The position numbers and the translations under genes were made by a program. DNA of 17,288 nt from Pseudomonadota bacterium (GTDB lineage: Bacteria; Pseudomonadota; Gammaproteobacteria; Steroidobacterales; Rariloculaceae): NCBI GenBank assembly GCA_009843005.1, contig VYEH01000040.1, positions 1 to 17,288 of the forward strand, given 5' to 3'. Each line of letters opens with the position of its first letter. The stretch's first letter is position 1. The notes under the pieces are model-generated. The model saw only the letters and a program-made list of their open reading frames with translations, made no database searches and was not told the DNA's origin. Positions 1-6,363 of this stretch are shown here, in pieces.

Positions 1-306
1 CAGTTTCTGGCGGTATTCCCGTCCAGCCCGCTGGCCGACAATGCCCAGTACTGGCTTGCGGAAACGTACTACGTGCAACGGCAGTACATGGCGGCGTTGC
101 CGGCGTTTCAACTGGTCGTAGACGAATATCCCGGCTCCAGCAAACTCCCGGACGCTCTGCTGAAGATTGGGTTTTGCAACTACGAACTGCAACAGTGGGG
201 TGCCGCCCGGGAGGCCTTGCAACGGGTCATTCGGGAGTTTCCCGCCACCACTGCGGCACGATTGGCGACCCAGCGGCTTGCGCCCATCGTGCAGGAGCAG
301 GGTTGA
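1..306 (+). CDS. cpoB: Cell division coordinator CpoB (YbgF), C-terminal part
   Basis: The open frame enters from the left edge and ends with TGA at 304-306, giving about 101 C-terminal residues; the true start lies outside the window. The visible part is TPR repeats with the usual CpoB signatures: a stretch with NAQYWLAETYY, then YPGSSKLPDALLKIG, then a final repeat ending near EFPATTAARLA. CpoB is a periplasmic protein of the Tol-Pal complex that links outer-membrane constriction to septal peptidoglycan synthesis. The next gene, queE, begins two bases after the stop, so the two are probably cotranscribed downstream of pal, as in Pseudomonas. Family assignment is firm; the N-terminal coiled coil and signal peptide cannot be seen. 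Confidence 0.9.
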   Translation, partial: QFLAVFPSSPLADNAQYWLAETYYVQRQYMAALPAFQLVVDEYPGSSKLPDALLKIGFCNYELQQWGAAREALQRVIREFPATTAARLATQRLAPIVQEQG

Positions 307-308
307 AT

Positions 309-980
309 GTGGCCGTGGAGTCCGCCGGCCTGACACCGGCCGAGGATCGGCTGCGCCTCACGGAAATTTTCTACTCGATCCAGGGGGAAGCTCAGTTCAG
401 CGGCTGGCCCACGGTCTTCGTTCGCCTGACCGGGTGTCCGCTGCGTTGCAACTATTGCGATACCGCCTATGCCTTTACGGGCGGCGAATGGCGTAGCATC
501 GACAGTATCGTCGCTGAAGTCGCAAGCTTTCCCACATCTTACGTATGCGTAACCGGTGGTGAACCCCTGGCGCAGCGCCGCTGCCCGGACCTGCTGACCC
601 TGCTCTGCGACCGCGGCTGGCGGGTCGCCCTGGAAACCAGCGGTGCTATGGACATCAGCGTCGTCGACCCGAGAGTACACCGCGTTGTCGACGTCAAGAC
701 GCCGGGCTCCGGCGAAGTCGACCGCAATCGCTGGGAAGATCTGTCGCTCCTGAACGAGAAGGATTCCGTCAAGCTGGTGATCTGCGACCGCGCGGACTAC
801 GACTGGGCCAGGCGAGCCCTCGAGGATCGGATCAAGGTCGACTGTCAGGTTTTTTTCTCACCGAGTCATGAGGAATTGCCGCCGGGCGAATTGGCGGACT
901 GGATCCTGGAGGACCGTTTGCCGGTGCGGATGCAGGTTCAGCTCCACAAGGTCCTGTGGGGCGATGTGCCCGGCCGCTGA
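309..980 (+). CDS. queE: 7-carboxy-7-deazaguanine synthase QueE (radical SAM)
   Basis: QueE converts 6-carboxy-5,6,7,8-tetrahydropterin to 7-carboxy-7-deazaguanine, a cytoplasmic radical-SAM step toward queuosine. With a GTG start at 309 the protein is 223 residues, normal for the family. Cys43, Cys47 and Cys50 form the CX3CX2C motif for the 4Fe-4S cluster, preceded by the substrate-site stretch FYSIQGE (21-27), and TGGEP (82-86) is the radical-SAM glycine motif. The frame is open upstream to a possible start at 174, but that would lie deep inside cpoB and add unrelated residues. GTG 309 leaves a two-base gap to cpoB; GTG 315 is an alternative. queC follows after 27 bases, consistent with one operon for consecutive pathway steps. 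Confidence 0.95.
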   Translation: MAVESAGLTPAEDRLRLTEIFYSIQGEAQFSGWPTVFVRLTGCPLRCNYCDTAYAFTGGEWRSIDSIVAEVASFPTSYVCVTGGEPLAQRRCPDLLTLLCDRGWRVALETSGAMDISVVDPRVHRVVDVKTPGSGEVDRNRWEDLSLLNEKDSVKLVICDRADYDWARRALEDRIKVDCQVFFSPSHEELPPGELADWILEDRLPVRMQVQLHKVLWGDVPGR

Positions 981-1007
981 GTCCTCCGGCACGGGCTTCG
1001 GTGGAAC

Positions 1008-1718
1008 ATGCACGCCAGTACCAGCGGTTCTGCCGGGATTTCGACAAGAGGCGACCTGGCCGTCGTGCTGCTCTCCGGCGGCCTGGACTCGGCCACGCTG
1101 CTCGCCATCGCCCGGCAGGAAGGCTACGTTTGCCATGCGCTGAGCTTCGACTACGGCCAGACCCACAGCGCCGAGCTTGCCGCCGCGCGGCGGGTCGCTG
1201 CCCATTGCGACGTGCGACACAGAATTCTGACCATTCCCATCGGCAGTCTGGGCGGTTCGGCGTTGACGGATCCTTCCATCCCCGTACCGGACCAGGGAGG
1301 GGAGGGTATTCCGGTCACCTACGTGCCGGCCCGCAATACCGTGTTTCTGGCGCTGGCGCTCGCCTGGGCGGAGGTTCTCAAGGCGCGCGCCGTCTTCATC
1401 GGTGTCAACGCTCTGGACTACTCCGGATATCCGGATTGCCGACCGGAGTTCGTTGCAGCCTTTCAGGAACTGGCCAATCTGGCTACAAGACAGGCCGTGG
1501 AGGGGGCGCCCGTGGAAATCCATGCGCCGCTGGTGAACATGACCAAGGCCGAGATCATCAAGCGCGGAACCGAACTCGGTGTCGACTACTCGAATACGGT
1601 GTCCTGCTACCGGGCCGACTCGGCGGGCAGGGCTTGCGCGCGCTGCGATGCCTGCCGGTTTCGAGCGCAAGGATTCAGCCAGGCGGGGGTTATGGATCCG
1701 ACCCATTATCGGGCATGA
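1008..1718 (+). CDS. queC: 7-cyano-7-deazaguanine (preQ0) synthase QueC
   Basis: QueC is the ATP-dependent ligase that turns 7-carboxy-7-deazaguanine into preQ0, the step directly after QueE. The 236-residue protein has the PP-loop SGGLDS at 23-28, the conserved FDYGQ stretch, and a C-terminal zinc knuckle with Cys200, Cys210, Cys213 and Cys216. Its length matches the family (about 220-240). The ATG at 1008 has a weak GGTGG upstream; the first 15 residues before the conserved [10 protein letters not shown] stretch are not conserved, so a slightly later start cannot be excluded. Position between queE and tRNA-Lys is the classic gammaproteobacterial arrangement. Queuosine modifies GUN-anticodon tRNAs, so the neighbouring tRNA-Lys is not a substrate; the adjacency is only positional. 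Confidence 0.95.
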   Translation: MHASTSGSAGISTRGDLAVVLLSGGLDSATLLAIARQEGYVCHALSFDYGQTHSAELAAARRVAAHCDVRHRILTIPIGSLGGSALTDPSIPVPDQGGEGIPVTYVPARNTVFLALALAWAEVLKARAVFIGVNALDYSGYPDCRPEFVAAFQELANLATRQAVEGAPVEIHAPLVNMTKAEIIKRGTELGVDYSNTVSCYRADSAGRACARCDACRFRAQGFSQAGVMDPTHYRA

Positions 1719-1741
1719 AATGCTGTGCGGCCGAATTCGGG

Positions 1742-1769
1742 TTGTTCTTGCGCCGCCATCCGGTATCAT
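1742..1769 (+). promoter_or_regulatory. Putative sigma70 promoter of tRNA-Lys
   Basis: TTGTTC at 1742-1747 and TATCAT at 1764-1769 are separated by 16 bases and would start transcription near 1776, about 40 bases before the tRNA. The queC stop is at 1718, so an own promoter is plausible. Assignment is by consensus only. Confidence 0.4.
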
Positions 1770-1818
1770 CCGTTCGCCACGGCAGCAGGTTACGCACCGC
1801 GGTCCCAATCGTGTGTTC

Positions 1819-1894
1819 GGGGGTATAGCTCAGGTGGTAGAGCATCGGCCTTTTAAGCCGCTGGTCCTAGGTTCGAGTCCTAGTGCCCCCACCA
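1819..1894 (+). tRNA. tRNA-Lys (anticodon TTT)
   Basis: A complete cloverleaf can be folded. The acceptor arm is GGGGGTA (1819-1825) with TGCCCCC (1884-1890), the D-arm GCTC/GAGC (1828-1831, 1840-1843), the anticodon loop CTTTTAA (1850-1856) with anticodon TTT at 1852-1854, and the T-arm CTAGG/CCTAG (1867-1871, 1879-1883) with loop TTCGAGT. Discriminator A1891 is followed by an encoded CCA (1892-1894). Loop and core resemble E. coli tRNA-Lys. The outermost anticodon-stem pair (1845 with 1861, T and C) does not pair. Placement right after queC matches Pseudomonas, where this tRNA-Lys locus is a known genomic-island insertion site. Confidence 0.97.
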
Positions 1895-1904
1895 TTTACA
1901 CAGG

Positions 1905-2450
1905 CTACGGAAGTCGATAGTCGATCCCGTGGCGGCCAAGGACCATATGCCCGAATTCAAGCCACTGGTCCTCGGGTTCCCAGACGGCAGCCACTGCCTC
2001 GTAGGCCTCCTCCGGCGCCACGCCCTGGTGAACGGTACGGTACAGGAACGTAAACAGCGACGCCCGGTAGTTCAGCATGCAATGGACCAGGACCCGGTCG
2101 TGGCTCGATTGATTCAGGATGCCGCTGAAGAATTGGAAGTCTTCGTACGTGGGTGCGCGCCAGTCCACGGGGATATTCACATAGGATGCGCCGCCCTCGG
2201 TGACGAGTCTTCCCTCATCCGGAATCGAGTTCGGACTGGTGGGTGTCGCAAGATTGATCACCAGGTCGAATCCCTGATCAGGCAGGGCGAGAAGTTGCTC
2301 GCTGTCGGGTTGTCCCGAGGTATGCAGCCGGTCGCTGGCGACTACATAGTTCAGTAGGTCAGCTTCCTGTTGCGCAACGCTTGCGGAACTGAAACCGGCG
2401 GCGGCAAGCACCATTGAACACGCGGCCGCATGGACCCATCGTTTTCGCAT
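1905..2450 (-). CDS. Secreted protein tyrosine phosphatase-like protein (DUF442/BLH-like)
   Basis: The 181-residue protein starts at ATG 2448-2450, preceded by GGAG about six bases upstream; the longer open frame to 2555 lacks a better start. Residues 1-26 form a signal peptide (basic MRKR, hydrophobic core, SASVA), so the product is probably periplasmic. The SGQP stretch (45-48), the FDLVINL strand (61-67) and the P-loop with His123, Cys124, Arg129 and Ser131 mark a cysteine phosphatase fold. The loop is C-X4-R, one residue shorter than the classical CX5R, which I recall as typical of this bacterial subfamily. Asp96 in the PVDW stretch may be the general acid. The substrate is unknown. It ends 10 bases from tRNA-Lys, tail-to-tail. 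Phosphatase activity is inferred, not shown. Confidence 0.78.
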   Translation of the reverse strand: MRKRWVHAAACSMVLAAAGFSSASVAQQEADLLNYVVASDRLHTSGQPDSEQLLALPDQGFDLVINLATPTSPNSIPDEGRLVTEGGASYVNIPVDWRAPTYEDFQFFSGILNQSSHDRVLVHCMLNYRASLFTFLYRTVHQGVAPEEAYEAVAAVWEPEDQWLEFGHMVLGRHGIDYRLP

Positions 2451-2486
2451 CTGCTTCTCCGGGGAAATGGTTGCCCGTATCGCGCC

Positions 2487-2515
2487 ATTATTTGCGTAAT
2501 GACGGGGCTTCTCAA
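2487..2515 (-). promoter_or_regulatory. Putative sigma70 promoter of the phosphatase-like gene
   Basis: Read on the minus strand, TTGAGA (2515-2510) and AATAAT (2492-2487) are 17 bases apart, each matching consensus at five of six positions. Transcription would start near 2480, about 30 bases before the ATG at 2450. A perfect dyad, CATTA-N6-TAATG (2486-2501), covers the -10 box and the adjoining spacer and could be an operator. Confidence 0.45.
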
Positions 2516-2612
2516 GTCTCGGATGCCCGAGTACGTTCATCAAACCGCCTATCATGCGCCCACTGCGGCGAGTGCCGCTTTATCGAGGAATGGAGGGTTG
2601 TCGCAGGAAGTC

Positions 2613-2840
2613 GTCTTGACGGCACTGGACTCGCGTAACGGCAATCTGCTCTGGGAATTCCAGACCGGCGCCGGGATGAACGCGCCGGTGAGCGCCTTCG
2701 AATACAACGGCCACCAGCACATCGTCGCCTATTCCGCCGGGAACATGTTTGCCGGTTCCCGGCGGGGCGACAGCGTCTGGCTGTTTTCCCCTGAAGGGAC
2801 GCTGGATGAAGAGCCTGCCGATTCGCCAGCGGATCAGAAC
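2613..2840 (+). pseudogene. C-terminal remnant of a PQQ-dependent dehydrogenase
   Basis: The plus-strand frame translates to LTALDSRNGNLLWEFQTGAG, NAPVSAFEYNGHQHIVAYSAG and GDSVWLFSPEGTLDE. These match the last blade of the eight-bladed propeller of PQQ (quinoprotein) alcohol/glucose-type dehydrogenases, including the tryptophan-docking ALD..G.LLW motif and the terminal GDSVW.F strand. Only about 70 residues remain of a protein normally over 550 long, and nothing upstream in any frame continues the homology. The frame stays open past the expected end to 3059, running into the yceI-like gene out of frame, so the natural stop is lost as well. There is no CXXCH after it, so any fused cytochrome domain is gone. 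I see no good ribosome-binding site. I read it as a broken gene left by deletion. Confidence 0.75.
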
Positions 2841-2964
2841 TGGCAAAGTACACTGGAGACATGGGCGGGCAAGCGGTTAAACTCTTGCCTGATCGCGGGC
2901 GTGGCCCGTGAACGAAAGCTCCGGGTATCGGCCGGTCAGCATTCAAGCAGGGAGTACCAAGTTA

Positions 2965-3558
2965 ATGGCCATCAGACAACTATCGATCGTCGCATTGAGC
3001 CTTGTGGGGACCGCAGGGGGCACCATCGGCCTGGCCGAGCCCGTAACCTACGTCATTGATCCCAGCCACACTTTCCCGGCTTTCGAGGCCGATCACTGGG
3101 GCGGGCTTTCCGTCTGGAGGGGCAAGATCAATCGGTCTTCGGGCACAGTGGTGCTCGACAAGGAGGCCGGGACCGGGTCCGTCGAAGTCGAGATGGACAT
3201 GGCGTCCATCGATTTCGGCCACGACGCCATGAACGAGAGAACGCTGGTGGACATCATCCATGTGGATCAGTTCCCCACGGCGACATACACGGGCACGCTC
3301 GTTGATTTCCAGGACGGCGCGCCGACCGCGGTCGAGGGTACCCTGACGCTTCACGGCGTCAGCCAGCCGGTCAATCTCCAGGTCAACAAGTTCCAGTGCC
3401 AGCCCCATTTCAGGCACATGCGGGAAGTCTGCGGCGCCGATGCATCGGTCACCATCAACCGGGCGGACTTCGGCATCGACTACGATCTGAACAATGGCTT
3501 CTTCCCGGAAGTCCACCTGCTGATCACAATCGAAGCGCAGATCCCGCCTGAGGAGTAG
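2965..3558 (+). CDS. YceI-family periplasmic protein
   Basis: The 197-residue product has a signal peptide (hydrophobic core, cleavage near GLAEP, residue 24) and the complete YceI lipocalin-like domain. Visible signatures are the opening YVIDPSHTFPAFEADHWG, then FGHDAMNERT with DQFPTATYTG, then GTLTLHGVSQPV, and the closing NRADFGID stretch. Members bind polyisoprenoids (TT1927b, YceI) or isoprenoid-quinone-like ligands in the periplasm, and some sit beside cytochrome b561; the ligand here is unknown. ATG 2965 has GGAG at 2951-2954; a GTG at 2908 is in frame but would precede the signal peptide with unlikely sequence. The broken PQQ-dehydrogenase gene lies directly upstream, and a DUF2905 gene follows 33 bases after the stop, probably in the same transcript. 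Confidence 0.9.
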   Translation: MAIRQLSIVALSLVGTAGGTIGLAEPVTYVIDPSHTFPAFEADHWGGLSVWRGKINRSSGTVVLDKEAGTGSVEVEMDMASIDFGHDAMNERTLVDIIHVDQFPTATYTGTLVDFQDGAPTAVEGTLTLHGVSQPVNLQVNKFQCQPHFRHMREVCGADASVTINRADFGIDYDLNNGFFPEVHLLITIEAQIPPEE

Positions 3559-3591
3559 TCCGTCAGAGGGGCAGGGGCGGCGCGTCAGGTC

Positions 3592-3792
3592 ATGCAACGA
3601 ACCCTGATCCTGATCGGTCTTGCGTTGCTCGTCATCGGCCTGGCGTGGCCCTGGCTGGGCAAGCTCCCGCTGGGCCGTCTGCCCGGGGATATCGTCATCG
3701 ACCGGCCTTCATTCAAGCTGTACCTGCCGATAACCACGATGATCCTCGTCAGCGCGCTGCTGTCGTTGCTCATGTGGCTGTTTCGCCGCTGA
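3592..3792 (+). CDS. DUF2905 small two-helix membrane protein
   Basis: The 66-residue protein matches the DUF2905 family: a first membrane helix (about residues 4-21), the conserved linker LGRLPGDIVIDRPSFKLYLP, and a second helix (about 45-63) ending in MWLFRR. The family is widespread in proteobacteria; its function is unknown. It normally sits in the inner membrane with a short loop carrying the GDI motif. The start ATG 3592 has only a weak CAGG upstream, 33 bases after the yceI-like stop, so it may depend on upstream translation or transcription. The next gene is convergent, beginning with its stop at 3840, and the 47-base gap has no clear terminator. Confidence 0.9.
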   Translation: MQRTLILIGLALLVIGLAWPWLGKLPLGRLPGDIVIDRPSFKLYLPITTMILVSALLSLLMWLFRR

Positions 3793-3839
3793 CGGGCTGA
3801 TTCCCCAGACCCGGGTCGCGGCCCGTGAGCGCCGTGACC

Positions 3840-4877
3840 TCAGCCTCCCGGCATCTGTTCGCCGTGCCCGACGCCGGGTGTGCAGCCATAGGTTCCCATA
3901 GGCAGCGTGGTGCGCATGAGAATGCGTGAACCGGCTAGCGTACCGTTGTGGAATTCCGGATCGGTTGCCGTCCAGGTCACTTCAAGATCGCCGTTGTCCG
4001 GATTGATATGAAAACGCTCGGTAAGTTCGAGGTCCATGGTTCGGACGAAGTCCGATCTGAGCAGACCTTCGTTGAACAGCGCCGTGTGAACGATGAGGTC
4101 GCCGTCCTCGAAACGGCCGATCGAGTGGCCCATCGTCGTTCGGGGGGCGTCTGCCGGGTGTGCTTCCATGTTCATGTGGATGATGCGTTCGGTGTCCATG
4201 AATTCGTGGCGGATGATGATTCGATCGCCTTCATCGCTTATTTCGGTGGGCAGACCCGGCTGGGACCAGGCGCGAATCGGACTGACGGGGCTGCACTGAT
4301 AGACCGGATTGGCTCTGAGCGGATCATTGGCAGCATGGGCCGCCGCTCCGGCGTCGGTATAGGAATCCATGGGGTCCGGATCGACGCCGGCCCCGGGGAA
4401 GGCCTTTCGGAACCAGGTGCCGAAAATGGAACCTGTGTCGTCCGGTTCCCATGGCGCGGCAAACAGGCTCTGGCCGCCGCTGGTTCGCAGCGTGAGAACG
4501 GTTCCGTCGGCCAGGTAGCCGGTTGCGAATTCACATCCCAGCGGATCGCGCCTGGCCTGGAATCCTTCAATGCGTATCGGGTCTCCGACCCTGAGCGCAT
4601 CCGCACCGATTCCCTTGATTCGCAGCTGCGAACTGGCCTGCATTTCGCACCACCGACCGACAGTCTCACCCGATTCGCCGGTGGTCTCTACGTGCACGAA
4701 GGAATGGGGATTGACGTATTCGAATTCGGTAATAGTCCCCTGTACAAGTACGGGCCGGTCGCGATAGTAGTGCGTATCGAAGCCGTGATGGGCGAGCGCC
4801 GCCGGAGCGGGCGCCAGCAATGACATCATCGCTGGAATCGCAACTTGGCAAATTCGGGATTGGAAACGGCGGTCCAT
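3840..4877 (-). CDS. Large DUF6152-type secreted protein
   Basis: Start ATG at 4875-4877, with AAGGA nine bases upstream, gives 345 residues; the frame is open further upstream but without a signal peptide. Residues 1-29 are a signal peptide ending PAALA, so the mature protein would begin His30-His31-Gly-Phe. The DUF6152 signature follows: DRPVLVQGTITEFEYVNPHSFVHV spans about residues 40-63, with the NPHS at 56-59, then a WCEM strand and a VGDPIRIEGF strand. The remaining 200 residues contain IIIRHEFMDTERIIHM and GHSIGRFEDGDLIVHT, a beta-rich extension I recall in long family members from Gammaproteobacteria and Acidobacteria. Function is unknown; a periplasmic metal-related role is only a hypothesis. 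It is divergent from the XdhC operon. Confidence 0.8.
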   Translation of the reverse strand: MDRRFQSRICQVAIPAMMSLLAPAPAALAHHGFDTHYYRDRPVLVQGTITEFEYVNPHSFVHVETTGESGETVGRWCEMQASSQLRIKGIGADALRVGDPIRIEGFQARRDPLGCEFATGYLADGTVLTLRTSGGQSLFAAPWEPDDTGSIFGTWFRKAFPGAGVDPDPMDSYTDAGAAAHAANDPLRANPVYQCSPVSPIRAWSQPGLPTEISDEGDRIIIRHEFMDTERIIHMNMEAHPADAPRTTMGHSIGRFEDGDLIVHTALFNEGLLRSDFVRTMDLELTERFHINPDNGDLEVTWTATDPEFHNGTLAGSRILMRTTLPMGTYGCTPGVGHGEQMPGG

Positions 4878-4906
4878 GGCATCGGGTCCTTGTAATAGAA
4901 TGAGCG

Positions 4907-4937
4907 AGTATATCGCCCAATTGGGCAACTGGATCAA
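4907..4937 (-). promoter_or_regulatory. Putative promoter with 12-bp palindrome for the large DUF6152 gene
   Basis: On the minus strand TATACT (4912-4907) is a good -10 box; TTGATC (4937-4932) lies 19 bases upstream, a long spacer. Between them sits the perfect palindrome GCCCAATTGGGC (4915-4926), which could be an operator controlling this gene and perhaps the divergent operon starting at 4941. The regulator is unknown. Confidence 0.35.
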
Positions 4938-4940
4938 GGC

Positions 4941-5222
4941 ATGAATGACGACCCGGCGCCGGCGTCCCGCACCGACCTGACAGCTGCGGAGGGCGGCGGC
5001 GATTCCACCACTGACCTGGAGGAGCAAGTACGGCGGCTGGAAGCCGAACTGCTCCGCTGCCGCAATGCGTTGAAAAAGATTCGGGACCGGAGTTTCGAAC
5101 AGGCGAATTCGCCCCGGCTGATCGACCAGCTCTGGCACTTCGTGCGCTGGTCCAAGTCGGTGGCCCGTGAGGCGTTGGAGGGTTCCCGCGGAAACGGCCG
5201 TCGAGGTTCGCGGAGAACGTAG
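4941..5222 (+). CDS. Small coiled-coil protein, first gene of the XdhC operon
   Basis: I do not recognise this 93-residue protein. It has a polar, low-complexity N-terminus (1-23), a predicted coiled coil at about 24-52 (heptad-like L26, V30, L33, L37, L44, I47), a conserved-looking amphipathic part with SPRLIDQLWHFVRWSKSVAREAL, and a basic Gly/Arg tail. No signal peptide or membrane helix is visible. It is probably real because its stop at 5222 is only three bases from the xdhC-like start and the upstream gene is divergent, so it must head this transcript. The ribosome-binding site is weak (GGAT nine bases upstream). A role with the XdhC pair is suggested only by position. Confidence 0.6.
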   Translation: MNDDPAPASRTDLTAAEGGGDSTTDLEEQVRRLEAELLRCRNALKKIRDRSFEQANSPRLIDQLWHFVRWSKSVAREALEGSRGNGRRGSRRT

Positions 5223-5225
5223 CGG

Positions 5226-5573
5226 GTGACGGTGGCCGGTACAGGAGATTCGTTTGCCCGTCCCGGGGATATCCTGAACACCGCATTGAGGTGGCGGGAA
5301 GAGGGCAGGGAGGTGGCGCTGGCCACGGTGGTCAGCACGTGGGGGTCCTCTCCGCGTCCGGTGGGCAGCCACTTGGTCATCGATGCCGATGGGTCCTTCG
5401 AGGGGTCCGTATCCGGCGGTTGCGTCGAGGGCGCCGTGATCCGAGCCGCGCGACATGTCATTGCAACCGGCGAGCGGCAGATGCTGGAGTTCGGCGTGAC
5501 CGACGATGAGGCCTGGGAAGTCGGTCTGGCCTGTGGCGGACAGATCGAAGTATTGGTAGTGCGCGTCGAGTGA
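5226..5573 (+). CDS. XdhC/CoxI N-terminal-type protein
   Basis: The 115-residue protein is a stand-alone XdhC_CoxI domain. Signatures are TWGSSPRPVGSHLVI, the loop GSVSGGCVEGAV and the closing GLACGGQIEVLVVRV. In XdhC, which binds molybdenum cofactor, inserts it into xanthine dehydrogenase-family enzymes and promotes its sulfuration, this is the N-terminal half. The start is GTG 5226, with GGAGA nine bases upstream. Its stop overlaps the next start by four bases (GTGA, 5570-5573), so the two halves are translationally coupled and probably form one functional unit. The split form is known in other bacteria. No molybdenum hydroxylase subunit is in the window, so the client is unknown. Confidence 0.88.
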   Translation: MTVAGTGDSFARPGDILNTALRWREEGREVALATVVSTWGSSPRPVGSHLVIDADGSFEGSVSGGCVEGAVIRAARHVIATGERQMLEFGVTDDEAWEVGLACGGQIEVLVVRVE

Positions 5574-6301
5574 ATGGCACTCTGCTACGGGTCTTGAGCG
5601 AATCGCTTTCCCGGTCGCGTGCGGTGGTGCTCGTTCGTCCGATTGAAAGGGGTCCTCCGTTCCTGGTGGATCAATCCGGTGTAACCGCCTTTGGAACCGC
5701 CGGCGATGGAGGGCAGCCCACTGTCCCGGATGAATTGCTGGAGTACTGCCGTGGCGCTCTGGCCAGAGACGATGCGCGAGCAGTGGAGGTGGAGCAGGGC
5801 CGCTATCTGATACAGACTATTGCCCCTCCGCCACGCCTGATAGTCGTCGGCGCCGTGCATATCGCGCAGAAGCTGATTCCCATGGCGCAACTGGCGGGTT
5901 ATCGCGTGCTGCTGCTGGACCCCAGGGAGGCGTTTGCGACCGAACAACGGTTCCCCGGCGTGGAAATCAATCACGGCTGGCCCCAGCAGGCGATGCCGTC
6001 GCTGGCTCCGGATGCGCGTACTGCCGTGGTCACCCTGAGTCACGACGCCAAGATCGACGAACCGGCGTTGAGGTGCGCACTTCAGTCCGACGCCTTCTAC
6101 ATCGGCGCGCTGGGCAGCCGCAAGAACCACGCCAAGCGATTGCAGCGCCTCGCGGCGCTGGGGTTTGACGAGGAGGCATTGGCGCGGATATGCGGTCCCG
6201 TCGGACTGCCCCTGGGCGGCCGATCCCCGGCAGAGATCGCAGTGGCGATCCTCGCGCAGCTGACCCAATCCCGCTACTCCCGAGGCGTGGATTCGCGATG
6301 A
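5570..6301 (+). CDS. XdhC Rossmann-domain protein
   Basis: The 243-residue protein supplies the second half of an XdhC: an N-terminal region of about 85 residues, then the XdhC Rossmann domain. This has LIVVGAVHIAQKLIPMAQ (the nucleotide-binding turn; GAVHIA stands where many relatives have GAGHVA), RVLLLDPREAFAT, a TLSHDAKIDEPAL stretch, IGALGSRKNHAKR, and the closing CGPVGLPLGGRSPAEIAVAI. These last motifs are the most conserved of the family. The start is GTG 5570, overlapping the stop of the preceding gene. It acts in the cytoplasm, presumably delivering or maturing Mo cofactor for an enzyme encoded elsewhere. The convergent cytochrome gene begins 62 bases after the stop. Confidence 0.88.
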   Translation: MNGTLLRVLSESLSRSRAVVLVRPIERGPPFLVDQSGVTAFGTAGDGGQPTVPDELLEYCRGALARDDARAVEVEQGRYLIQTIAPPPRLIVVGAVHIAQKLIPMAQLAGYRVLLLDPREAFATEQRFPGVEINHGWPQQAMPSLAPDARTAVVTLSHDAKIDEPALRCALQSDAFYIGALGSRKNHAKRLQRLAALGFDEEALARICGPVGLPLGGRSPAEIAVAILAQLTQSRYSRGVDSR

Positions 6302-6363
6302 TCTGGCCGAACCTGATCATGCCTGTTCCAGCAAGTGAAGTCCCGCCGACAGCTCGGGCTTGA

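Noticed and set aside
2841..3059. Continuation of the PQQ-remnant frame into the yceI-like gene
   Set aside because: The sequence has no homology to quinoproteins or cytochrome c and overlaps the yceI-like gene in another frame; it is read-through.
3793..3839. Possible terminator around the palindrome GACCCGGGTC
   Set aside because: The palindrome has no loop and there is no T-tract on either strand.
1895..3839. Genomic island at tRNA-Lys
   Set aside because: No integrase, mobility gene or exact att repeat is present; base composition looks like the rest of the window.
4878..5456. N-terminal extension of the large DUF6152 frame up to 5456
   Set aside because: It lies antisense to the coiled-coil and XdhC genes, has no family signature, and the signal peptide starts at 4877.
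6338..6361. Hairpin between the convergent XdhC and cytochrome genes
   Set aside because: AAG-T-CCCG can pair with CGGGCTT, with a bulged T, but no T-run follows on either strand; too weak to call a terminator.
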